Positions 10,330-22,300 of a DNA stretch of 64,000 nt are shown piece after piece. Under the pieces are notes generated by a model. That model did not search any database and was not told the origin of the DNA. It was given only the letters and a program-made list of their open reading frames with translations. The DNA is taken from assembly GCA_022457155.1 (NCBI GenBank), contig JAJGOT010000054.1, positions 237,501 through 301,500 on the forward strand, written 5' to 3'. Within the stretch, counting starts at the first letter, position 1. Each line of letters opens with the position of its first letter. The DNA comes from Cladopsammia gracilis (Eukaryota > Cnidaria > Anthozoa > Scleractinia > Dendrophylliidae). The position numbers and the translations under genes are program-made.

Positions 10330-13300
10330 CTAAAATGTAGAAAAATACGAAATTAATTATAAAGAATTAGCTAGTTAAAATTTGTTAAATTTCGTATCCA
10401 GAGTCCTCACAGCTCCCTGGTCAGTGGTTATAACCATCCACTGATTAAGTAGCCCGCGAGCCTGCAAACTCTGACTATAAGTTCACAGTGGTCGATTAAG
10501 ACACGCATGTGCGGCTCCCAAGACAAAATTTTCCTAACAAAATATAAAGAACTGTCGTATCTTGAACTTTAAGGTGGCTCCGAATAGTTTAAACATTCCC
10601 ACCATGATACATCTATTATATTCAATCACAGCTACACCAGCAAAGTTAAGAGAAAACTTTAAGTACAGGTTTGTAAACACTTAACCAATAAACAAATTTA
10701 GGTGGCTACGACATCAAAATTTGTTACCATGGTAACGTAAAAAGAGGCCAAAAAGACCCCATTTTCAACTTTTTGAGGCTAATAACTTCAAAACTGCTCG
10801 GTGAAATTTTTTGATTTTTATATATTTTTGTCTTATAAACATAACAAACATTTGTGCCAATTTTGAAAAAAATCTGTTCATAGGATTCAGAGATATGTCA
10901 TTTTTACATAAATTTAAGGTAGCTCTGAACTCTATGTACAGAATTTTTTAAAAAATTGTTAAAATGTTTCTCTTGCCAATTAAACAAAAATATATCGAAA
11001 ACAAAAACTTTCACCGTGTAGTTTATAAGTAATTAGCCTCAAATGGTCCAAAATAGCGTATTTTTACCTCTTTTCGTGTTGCCATGGCAACGAATGATGA
11101 CGTCGGTTGGATACTACTTTGTTGACTGATAAAAGACGTACTGGTTTCAAGTAAAAGATTTTTAGCCACACCATCGGGCTAGCTGTAATGGAATGCGAAA
11201 GACGAGAGCGCTGAACAATATGGAGCCACCTTAAATGTTTAACACAAAGCGTTTTCCGAAAACTTAAGCTTTTTGCGCCCAGAATCTGTGCAAATGCTGT
11301 GACCCACTAGATTTTCGGCATCAAAATTCGATTTGACACCGAATTCTCCTAATATTTTCTCCAAAATGCCATGTTCGAAATTCCGTAAACATTGACAATT
11401 GTCAAAGCATCATATACTTCTTGAAGTGGCGTTGACATTTTGCGTTTCATTTCTCGCTATGTGGGGTCAGTAACATTGTGACGTGCATTTCATGACAAGC
11501 GGAGAGTTCCTGGTTGTTATTATATTAACCAACATAAATGCCTACAGTTTGATGATAATACTTACGGTGCAGAGAAACTGCCAGTGTTCACACATTTTCG
11601 CATAGTACCAGTATATGGGTTTCCTTTTCTGCAGCATTTGCCATTGTTGTTTTCACAACCGGTTCCTCCCAGGGAAATACATGAGCGGCGCTGAAGGAAA
11701 TCCTGATGAAACAGAAATTACAAACGTTCAGCATGCACAACCTTACGTAGCTGAAGGGGACTGTTTGTAATCTCGTTCCAGGGCCTTTTCTGCCTCATTC
11801 AAAATGGCAGGCTGGGCGTAGATACCGCTGGACAAGGTTGCCAAAACAATGCAGCAATTTATCTCGTTAAACATCATGACTGCCAATTGCTTAAAGTGCA
11901 CCTAACCCCATTTTTTCTTTTAATCAATTCAATGTACGTTGAAAAGTCGAATAGTGAAATATTTCTTGTTTTTGACGTCGCGTTAGTGAGTTTTTGAAGA
12001 TTTGAATTTACAAAATGCTAATTAGATAACATCAAATCAAGACTTTACCATTATTTGTACTTCAATTTACAATACGCAGTTCACAGCTTAAGGATAAAAA
12101 ATTTAAGAAAGACTAAATAAAAACTGTTAATTGTCAATTGATTTGTAAAAAAAAAATATTACTTGGAGGTGGAAACAAGTAGTTGTATATTAAAGGATTT
12201 TAGACTTGACGTCATCTTATTAACATTTTGTAAATTCAAACCTCTATAATGCACTAAAGCAACGTTAAAAACAAGAAATATTTAACTATTCATCTTTTCA
12301 ACGTACATAGAGTTGACTAAGCGAAAAAACAATTTTGTGGTTAGGTGCACTTTAAAAGAACCTGCGAAAACGGCATTTCATCGTGTGTCACGTGACAAAA
12401 TACTTTACGATTCTTAGAGTATTTTAACAACTTTGACCAGGCGTTTCCATGTCCGCCCCGCTATTTTGACAGCCTTGTCCAGGTGTTTCTATGTCCGCCC
12501 CGCTATTTTAACAGCTTTGTCCAGGGGTTTCCATCTCCGCCCCGCTATTTTAACAGCTTTGACCAGGGGTTTCTATGTCCGCCCCGCTGTTTTGACAGCT
12601 TTGTCCAGGGGTTTCCATGTCCGCCCCGCTATTTTAACAGCTTTGTCCAGGGGTTTCTACTCCTGCGCCGCTATTTTGACAGCTTTGTCCAGGGGTTTCT
12701 ATGTCCGCCTCTCTATTTTGACAGCTTTGTCCAGGGGCTTCTATGTCCACCCCGCTATTTTAACAGCTTTGTCTAGGGCTTTCTATGTCCACCCCGCTGT
12801 TTTGACAGCTTTGTCCAGGGGTTTCTGTGTCCGCCCCGCTATTTTGACAGCTTTGTCCAGGGGTTTCTATGTCCGCCCCGCTACTTTGACAACTTTGTCC
12901 AAGAGTTTCTATGTCCGCCCCGCTATTTTGATAGCTTTGTTCAGGGATTTCTATGCCCGCCCCGCTATTTTGACAGCTTTGTCCAAGGGTTGCTATGTTC
13001 GCCCCGCTATATTGACAGCTTTGTCCAGGGGTTTCCATGTCCGCCCCGCTATTTTAACAGCTTTGTCCAGGGGTTTCTACGCCCGCCCCTCTATTTTGAC
13101 AGCTTTGTCCAGGGGTTTCTATGTCCGCCCCGCTATTTTGACAGCGTTGTTTAGGGGTTTCTTTGTCCGCCCCACTATTTTGATGGCTTTGTCCAGGGGT
13201 TTCCGTGTCCGCCCCACCATTTTGATAGCTTTGTCCAGGGGTTTCTATGTCCGCCCCGCTATTTTGACAGCGTTGTTTAGGGGTTTCTTTGTCCGCCCCG

Positions 13301-16300
13301 CTATTTTGACAGCTTTGTCCAGGGGTTTCTATGTCCGCACCGCTATTTTGACAGCTTTGTCCAGGGGTTTCTTTGTCCGCCCCGCTATTTTGACAGCTTT
13401 GTCCAGGGGTTTCTATGTCCGCCCGGCTGCTTTGACAGCTTTGTCCAGGGGTTTCTATATCCGCCCCGCTATTGTAACAGCTTTATCCAGGGGGTTCTAT
13501 GTTCGCCCCGCTATTTTGACAGCTTCGTCCAGGTGTTTCTATGTTCGCCCCGCTATTTTAACAGCTTTGACCAGGGGTTTCTATGTCTGCCCCGCTATTT
13601 CGACAGCTTTGTTCAGGGGTTTCTTTGTCCGCCCCGCTATTTCGACAGCTTTGTCGAAGAGTTTCTATGTCCGCCCCGCTATATTAACAGCTTTGTCCAG
13701 GGGTTTCTATGTCCGCCCCGCTATTTTGACAGCTTTGTCCAGGGGTTTCTATGTCCGCCCCACTCTTTTGACAGCCTTGTGCAGGGGTTTCTATGTCCGC
13801 CCCGCTGTTTTGACGGCTTTGTCCAGGGGTTTCTATGTCCGCCCGCTATTTTGACAGCTTTATCCAGGGGGTTCTATGTTCGCCCAGCTGTTTTGACAGC
13901 TTTGTCCAGGGGGTTCTATGTTCGCCCGCTGTTTTGACAGCTTTGTCCAGGAGTTTCTATGTCCGCCCCGCTATTTTGACAGCTTTGTCCAGGGGTTTCT
14001 ATGTCCGCCCCGCTATTTTGACAGCTTTGACCAAGGGTTTCTATGTCCGCCCCGCTATTTTGACAGCTTTGTCCAGGGGTTTCTATGTCCGCCCCGCTAT
14101 TTTGACAGCTTTGACCAAGGGTTTCTATGTCCGCCCCGCTATTTTGACAGCTTTGTCCAGGGGTTTCTATGTCCGCCCCGCTATTTTGATAGCTTTGTCC
14201 AGGGGTTTCTATGTCCGCCCCGCTATTTTAACAGCTTTGTCCAGTGGTTTTTATGTCCGCCCCGCTATTTCAACAGCTTTGTCCAGGGGTTTCTATGTCT
14301 GCCCCGCTATTTTGATAGCTTTGTCCAGGGGTTTCTATGTCCGCCCCGCTATTTTAACAGCTTTGTCCAGTGGTTTTTATGTCCGCCCCGCTATTTTAAC
14401 AGCTTTGTCCAGGGGTTTCTATGTCTGCTCCGCTATTTTGACAGCTTTGTCCAGGGGTTTCTACGTCCGTCCCGCTATTGTGACAGCTTTATCCAGGGGG
14501 TTCTATATTCGCCCCACTGTTTTGACAGCTTTGTCCAGGAGATTCTATGTCCGCCCCGCTATTTTGACAGCTTTGTCCTGGGGTTTCTATGTCTGCCCCG
14601 CTATTTTAACAGCTTTGACCAGGGGTTTCTATGTCCGCCCCGCTATTTTGATAGCTTTGTCCAGAGGTTTCTATGTCCGCCCCGTTATTTTAACAGCTTT
14701 GTCCGGTGGTTTTTATGTCCGCCCCGCTATTTTAACAGCTTTGTCCAGGGGTTTCTATGTCTGCCCCGCTATTTTAACAGCTTTGACCAGTGGTTCGCTA
14801 TTTTGGCTATTTTGATAGCTATTTCGCTATTTTGATAGCTTTGTCCAGGGGTTTCTATGTCCGCCCCGCTATTTTAACAGCTTTTTCCAGTGGTTTTTAT
14901 GTCCGCCCCGCTATTTTAACAGCTTTGTCAAGGGGTTTCTTTGTCCGCCCCGCTATTTTGATAGCCTTCTCCAGGGGTTTCTAGGTCCGCCCCGCTGTTT
15001 TGACAGCTTTGTCCAGGGGTTTCTATGTCCGCCCGCTATTGTGACAGCTTTATCCAGGGGGTTCTATGTTCGCCCCGCTGTTTTGACAGCTTTGTCCAGG
15101 AGTTTCTATGTCCGCCTCGCTATTTTGACAGCTTTGTCCTGGGGTTTCTATGTCCGCCCCGCTATTTTGACAGCTTTGACCAAGGGTTTCTATGTCCGCC
15201 CCGCTATTTTGACAGCTTTATCCAGGGGTTTTTATGTCCGCCTCGCTATTTTAACAGCTTTGAACAGGGGTTTCTATGTCCGCCCCGCTATTTTGATAGC
15301 TTTGTCCAGGGGTTTCTATGTCCGCCCGGCTATTTTAACAGCTTTGTCCAGTGGTTTTTATGTCCGCCCCGCTATTTTGACAGCTTTGTCCAGGGGTTTC
15401 TATGTCCGCCCCGCTCTTTTGACAGCCTTGTCCAGGGGTTTCTATGTTGGCCCCGCTGTTTTAACAGCTTTGTCCAGGGTTTTCTATGGCCGCCCGCTAT
15501 TTTGACAGCTTTATCCAGGGGGTTCTATGTTCGCCCCGCTGTTTTGACAGCTTTGTCCAGGAGTTTTTATGTCCGCCCCGCTATTTTGACAGCTTTGACC
15601 AAGGGTTTCTTTGTCCGCCTCGCTATTTTGACAGCTTTGTCCAGGGGTTTCTATGTCCGCCCCGCTATTTTGATAGCTTTGTCCAGGGGTTTCTATGTCC
15701 GCCCCGCTATTTTAACAGCTTTGTCCAGTGGTTTTCATGTTCGCCCCGCTATTTCAACAGCTTTGTCCAGGGGTTTCTATGTCTGCCCCGCTATTTTGAT
15801 AGCTTTGTCCAGGGGTTTCTATGTCCGCCCCGCTATTTTAACAGCTTTGTCCAGTGGTTTTTATGTCCGCCCCGCTATTTTGACAGCTTTGTCCAGGGGT
15901 TTCCGTGTCCGCCCCGCTCTTTTCACAGCCTTGTCCAGGGGTTTCTATGTCCGACCCGCTATTTTGACAGCTTTGTCCAGGGGTTTCCGTGTCCGCCCCG
16001 CTATTTTGACAGCTTTGTCCAGGGGTTTCCGATGTCCGCCCCGCTATTTTGACAGCGTTGTTTAGGGGTTTCTTTGTCAGCCCCACTATTTTGACAGCTT
16101 TGTCCAGGGGTTTCCGATGTCCGCCCCGCTATTTTGACAGCGTTGTTTAGGGGTTTCTTTGTCAGCCCCACTATTTTGACAGCTTTGTCCAGGGGTTTCT
16201 ATGTCCGCACCGCTATTTTAACAGCTTTGTCCAGTGGTTTTTATGTCCGCCTCGCTTTTTTGACAGCCTTGTCCAGGGGTTTTTATGTCCACCCTTCTAT

Positions 16301-19300
16301 TTTGAAAGCTTTGTCCAGGGGTTTCTATGTCCGCCCCGCTCTTTTGACAGCCTTGTCCAGGGGTTTCTATGTCCGCCCCGCTATTTTGACAGCTTTGTCC
16401 AGGGGTTTCTATGTCAGCCCGCTATTTTGACAGCTTTATCCAGGGGGTTCTATGTTCGCCCCGCTGTTTTGACAGCTTTGTCCAGGAGTTTCTATGTCCG
16501 CCGCGCTATTTTGACAGCTTTGACCAAGGGTTTCTTTGTCCGTCCCGCTATTTTGACAGCTTTGTCCAGGGGTTTCTATGTTCGCCCCGCTATTTTGATA
16601 GCTTTGTCCAGGGGTTTCTATGTCCGCCCCGCTATTTTAACAGCTTTGTCCAGTGGTTTTTATGTCCGCCCCGCTATTTTAACAGCTTTGTCCAGGGGTT
16701 TCTATGTCTGCCCGCTATTTTGACAGCTTTGTCCAGGGGTTTCTATGTCCGCCCCGCTATTTTGACAGCTTTGACCAAGGGTTTCTATGTCCGCCCCGCT
16801 ATTTTGACAGCTTTGTCCAGGGGTTTCTATGTCCGCCCCGCTATTTTAACAGCTTTGACCAGGGGTTTCTATGTCCGCCCCGCTATTTTGATAGCTTTGT
16901 CCAGGGGTTTCTATGTCTGCCCCGCTATTTTAACAGCTTTGTCCAGGGGTTTCTATGTCTGCCCCGCTATTTTGACAGCTTTGTCCAGAGGTTTCTATGT
17001 CCGCCCCGCTATTTTGACAGCTTTGTCCAGGGGTTTCTATGTCCGCCCCGCTATTTTGACAGCTTTGTCCAGGGGTTTCTTTGTCCGCCCCGCTATTTTG
17101 ACAGCTTTGTCCAGGGGTTTCTATGTCCGCCCGGCTGCTTTGACAGCTTTGTCCAGGGGTTTCTATATCCGCCCCGCTATTGTAACAGCTTTATCCAGGG
17201 GGTTCTATGTTCGCCCCGCTATTTTGACAGCTTCGTCCAGGTGTTTCTATGTTCGCCCCGCTATTTTAACAGCTTTGACCAGGGGTTTCTATGTCTGCCC
17301 CGCTATTTCGACAGCTTTGTTCAGGGGTTTCTTTGTCCGCCCCGCTATTTCGACAGCTTTGTCGAAGAGTTTCTATGTCCGCCCCGCTATATTAACAGCT
17401 TTGTCCAGGGGTTTCTATGTCCGCCCCGCTATTTTGACAGCTTTGTCCAGGGGTTTCTATGTCCGCCCCACTCTTTTGACAGCCTTGTGCAGGGGTTTCT
17501 ATGTCCGCCCCGCTGTTTTGACGGCTTTGTCCAGGGGTTTCTATGTCCGCCCGCTATTTTGACAGCTTTATCCAGGGGGTTCTATGTTCGCCCAGCTGTT
17601 TTGACAGCTTTGTCCAGGGGGTTCTATGTTCGCCCGCTGTTTTGACAGCTTTGTCCAGGAGTTTCTATGTCCGCCCCGCTATTTTGACAGCTTTGTCCAG
17701 GGGTTTCTATGTCCGCCCCGCTATTTTGACAGCTTTGACCAAGGGTTTCTATGTCCGCCCCGCTATTTTGACAGCTTTGTCCAGGGGTTTCTATGTCCGC
17801 CCCGCTATTTTGACAGCTTTGACCAAGGGTTTCTATGTCCGCCCCGCTATTTTGACAGCTTTGTCCAGGGGTTTCTATGTCCGCCCCGCTATTTTGAAAG
17901 CTTTGTCCAGGGGTTTCTATGTCCGCCCCGCTATTTTAACAGCTTTGTCCAGTGGTTTTTATGTCCGCCCCGCTATTTCAACAGCTTTGTCCAGGGGTTT
18001 CTATGTCTGCCCCGCTATTTTGATAGCTTTGTCCAGGGGTTTCTATGTCCGCCCCGCTATTTTAACAGCTTTGTCCAGTGGTTTTTATGTCCGCCCCGCT
18101 ATTTTAACAGCTTTGTCCAGGGGTTTCTATGTCTGCTCCGCTATTTTGACAGCTTTGTCCAGGGGTTTCTACGTCCGTCCCGCTATTGTGACAGCTTTAT
18201 CCAGGGGGTTCTATATTCGCCCCACTGTTTTGACAGCTTTGTCCAGGAGATTCTATGTCCGCCCCGCTATTTTGACAGCTTTGTCCTGGGGTTTCTATGT
18301 CTGCCCCGCTATTTTAACAGCTTTGACCAGGGGTTTCTATGTCCGCCCCGCTATTTTGATAGCTTTGTCCAGAGGTTTCTATGTCCGCCCCGTTATTTTA
18401 ACAGCTTTGTCCGGTGGTTTTTATGTCCGCCCCGCTATTTTAACAGCTTTGTCCAGGGGTTTCTATGTCTGCCCCGCTATTTTAACAGCTTTGACCAGTG
18501 GTTCGCTATTTTGGCTATTTTGATAGCTATTTCGCTATTTTGATAGCTTTGTCCAGGGGTTTCTATGTCCGCCCCGCTATTTTAACAGCTTTTTCCAGTG
18601 GTTTTTATGTCCGCCCCGCTATTTTAACAGCTTTGTCAAGGGGTTTCTTTGTCCGCCCCGCTATTTTGATAGCCTTCTCCAGGGGTTTCTAGGTCCGCCC
18701 CGCTGTTTTGACAGCTTTGTCCAGGGGTTTCTATGTCCGCCCGCTATTGTGACAGCTTTATCCAGGGGGTTCTATGTTCGCCCCGCTGTTTTGACAGCTT
18801 TGTCCAGGAGTTTCTATGTCCGCCTCGCTATTTTGACAGCTTTGTCCTGGGGTTTCTATGTCCGCCCCGCTATTTTGACAGCTTTGACCAAGGGTTTCTA
18901 TGTCCGCCCCGCTATTTTGACAGCTTTATCCAGGGGTTTTTATGTCCGCCTCGCTATTTTAACAGCTTTGAACAGGGGTTTCTATGTCCGCCCCGCTATT
19001 TTGATAGCTTTGTCCAGGGGTTTCTATGTCCGCCCGGCTATTTTAACAGCTTTGTCCAGTGGTTTTTATGTCCGCCCCGCTATTTTGACAGCTTTGTCCA
19101 GGGGTTTCTATGTCCGCCCCGCTCTTTTGACAGCCTTGTCCAGGGGTTTCTATGTTGGCCCCGCTGTTTTAACAGCTTTGTCCAGGGTTTTCTATGGCCG
19201 CCCGCTATTTTGACAGCTTTATCCAGGGGGTTCTATGTTCGCCCCGCTGTTTTGACAGCTTTGTCCAGGAGTTTTTATGTCCGCCCCGCTATTTTGACAG

Positions 19301-22300
19301 CTTTGACCAAGGGTTTCTTTGTCCGCCCCGCTATTTTGACAGCTTTGTCCAGGGGTTTCTATGTCCGCCCCGCTATTTTGATAGCTTTGTCCAGGGGTTT
19401 CTATGTCCGCCCCGCTATTTTAACAGCTTTGTCCAGTGGTTTTCATGTTCGCCCCGCTATTTCAACAGCTTTGTCCAGGGGTTTCTATGTCTGCCCCGCT
19501 ATTTTGATAGCTTTGTCCAGGGGTTTCTATGTCCGCCCCGCTATTTTAACAGCTTTGTCCAGTGGTTTTTATGTCCGCCCCGCTATTTTGACAGCTTTGT
19601 CCAGGGGTTTCCGTGTCCGCCCCGCTCTTTTGACAGCTTTGTCCAGGGGTTTCCGATGTCCGCCCCGCTATTTTGACAGCGTTGTTTAGGGGTTTCTTTG
19701 TCAGCCCCACTATTTTGACAGCTTTGTCCAGGGGTTTCTATGTCCGCACCGCTATTTTAACAGCTTTGTCCAGTGGTTTTTATGTCCGCCCCGCTCTTTT
19801 GACAGCCTTGTCCAGGGGTTTTTATGTCCACCGTTCTATTTTGACAGCTTTGTCCAGGGGTTTCTATGTCCGCCCCGCTGTTTTGACAGCCTTGTCCAGG
19901 GGTTTCTATGTCCGCCCCGCTATTTTGACAGCTTTGTCCAGGGGTTTCTATGTCAGCCCGCTATTTTGACAGCTTTATCCAGGGGGTTCTATGTTCGCCC
20001 CGCTGTTTTGACAGCTTTTTGTCCAGGAGTTTCTATGTCCGCCCCGCTATTTTGACAGCTTTGACCAAGGCTTTCTTTGTCCGCCCCGCTATTTTGACAG
20101 CTTTGTCCAGGGGTTTCTATGTTCGCCCCGCTATTTTGATAGCTTTGTCCAGGGGTTTCTATGTCCGCCCCGCTATTTTAACAGCTTTTCAGTGGTTTTT
20201 ATGTCCGCCCCGCTATTTTAACAGCTTTGTCCAGGGGTTTCTATGTCTGCCCCGCTATTTTGACAGCTTTGTCCTGGGGTTTCTATGTCCGCCCCGCTAT
20301 TTTGACAGTTTTGACCAATGGTTTCTGTGTCCGCCCCGCTATTTTGACCGCTTTGACCAGGGGTTTTTATGTCCGCCCCGCTATTTTGATAGCTTTGTAC
20401 AGGGGTTTCTATGTCCGCCCCGCTATTTTAACAGCTTTATCCAGTGGTTTTTATATCCGCCCCGCTATTTTAACAGCTTTGTCCAGGGGTTTCTATGTCC
20501 GCCCCGCTATTTTGACCGCTTTGTCCAGGGGTTTCTATGTCCGCACCGCTATTTTAACAGCTTTGTCCAGTGGTTTTTATGTCCACCCCGCTATTTTGAC
20601 AGCTTTGTCCAGGGGTTTCTATGTCCGCCCCGCTCTTTTCACAGCCTTGTCCAGGGGTTTCTATGTCCGACCCGCTATTTTGACAGCTTTGTCCAGGGGT
20701 TTCCGTGTCCGCCCCGCTATTTTGACAGCTTTGTCCAGGGGTTTCCGATGTCCGCCCCGCTATTTTGACAGCGTTGTTTAGGGGTTTCTTTGTCAGCCCC
20801 ACTATTTTGACAGCTTTGTCCAGGGGTTTCCGATGTCCGCCCCGCTATTTTGACAGCGTTGTTTAGGGGTTTCTTTGTCAGCCCCACTATTTTGACAGCT
20901 TTGTCCAGGGGTTTCTATGTCCGCACCGCTATTTTAACAGCTTTGTCCAGTGGTTTTTATGTCCGCCTCGCTTTTTTGACAGCCTTGTCCAGGGGTTTTT
21001 ATGTCCACCCTTCTATTTTGAAAGCTTTGTCCAGGGGTTTCTATGTCCGCCCCGCTCTTTTGACAGCCTTGTCCAGGGGTTTCTATGTCCGCCCCGCTAT
21101 TTTGACAGCTTTGTCCAGGGGTTTCTATGTCAGCCCGCTATTTTGACAGCTTTATCCAGGGGGTTCTATGTTCGCCCCGCTGTTTTGACAGCTTTGTCCA
21201 GGAGTTTCTATGTCCGCCGCGCTATTTTGACAGCTTTGACCAAGGGTTTCTTTGTCCGTCCCGCTATTTTGACAGCTTTGTCCAGGGGTTTCTATGTTCG
21301 CCCCGCTATTTTGATAGCTTTGTCCAGGGGTTTCTATGTCCGCCCCGCTATTTTAACAGCTTTGTCCAGTGGTTTTTATGTCCGCCCCGCTATTTTAACA
21401 GCTTTGTCCAGGGGTTTCTATGTCTGCCCGCTATTTTGACAGCTTTGTCCAGGGGTTTCTATGTCCGCCCCGCTATTTTGACAGCTTTGACCAAGGGTTT
21501 CTATGTCCGCCCCGCTATTTTGACAGCTTTGTCCAGGGGTTTCTATGTCCGCCCCGCTATTTTAACAGCTTTGACCAGGGGTTTCTATGTCCGCCCCGCT
21601 ATTTTGATAGCTTTGTCCAGGGGTTTCTATGTCTGCCCCGCTATTTTAACAGCTTTGTCCAGGGGTTTCTATGTCTGCCCCGCTATTTTGACAGCTTTGT
21701 CCAGAGGTTTCTATGTCCGCCCCGCTATTTTGACAGCTTTGTCCAGGGGTTTCTATGTCTGCCTTGCTATTTTAACAGCTTTGTCCAGGGGTTTCTATGT
21801 CTGCCCCGCTATTTTGACAGCTTTGTTCAGGGGTTTCTATGTCCGCCCCGCTATTTCGATAGCTTTGTCCAAGAGTTCTATGTCCGCCCCGCTATATTAA
21901 CATCTTTGTCCATGGGTTTCTATGTCCGCCCCGCTATTTTGACAGCTTTGTCCAGGGGTTTGTTTGTCCGCCCCGCTCTTTTGACAGCTTTTTCCAGGGG
22001 TTTCTATGTCCATCCCGCTATTTTGACAGCTTTGTCTAGGGTTTTCTATGTCCGCCCCCGCTATTTTGACAGCTTTGTCCAGGGGTTTCTATGTCCATCC
22101 CGCTATTTTGACAGCTTTGTCCAGGGGTTTCTATGTCCGCCCCGCTATTTTGATAGCTTTGTTCAGGGGTTTCTATGTCCGCCCCGCTATTTTGACAGCT
22201 TTGCCCAGGGGTTTCTATGTCCGTCCCGCTATTTTGACAGCTTTGTTCAGGGGTTTCTATGTCCGCCCCGCTATTTTGACAGCTTTGTCCAGGGGTTTCC

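Noticed and set aside
12433..13854. 473-codon open frame and many 300-codon frames in the array
   Set aside because: They are a consequence of a stop-free 42-bp unit whose length is a multiple of three. Different frames are open at the same place and single-base indels break each one.
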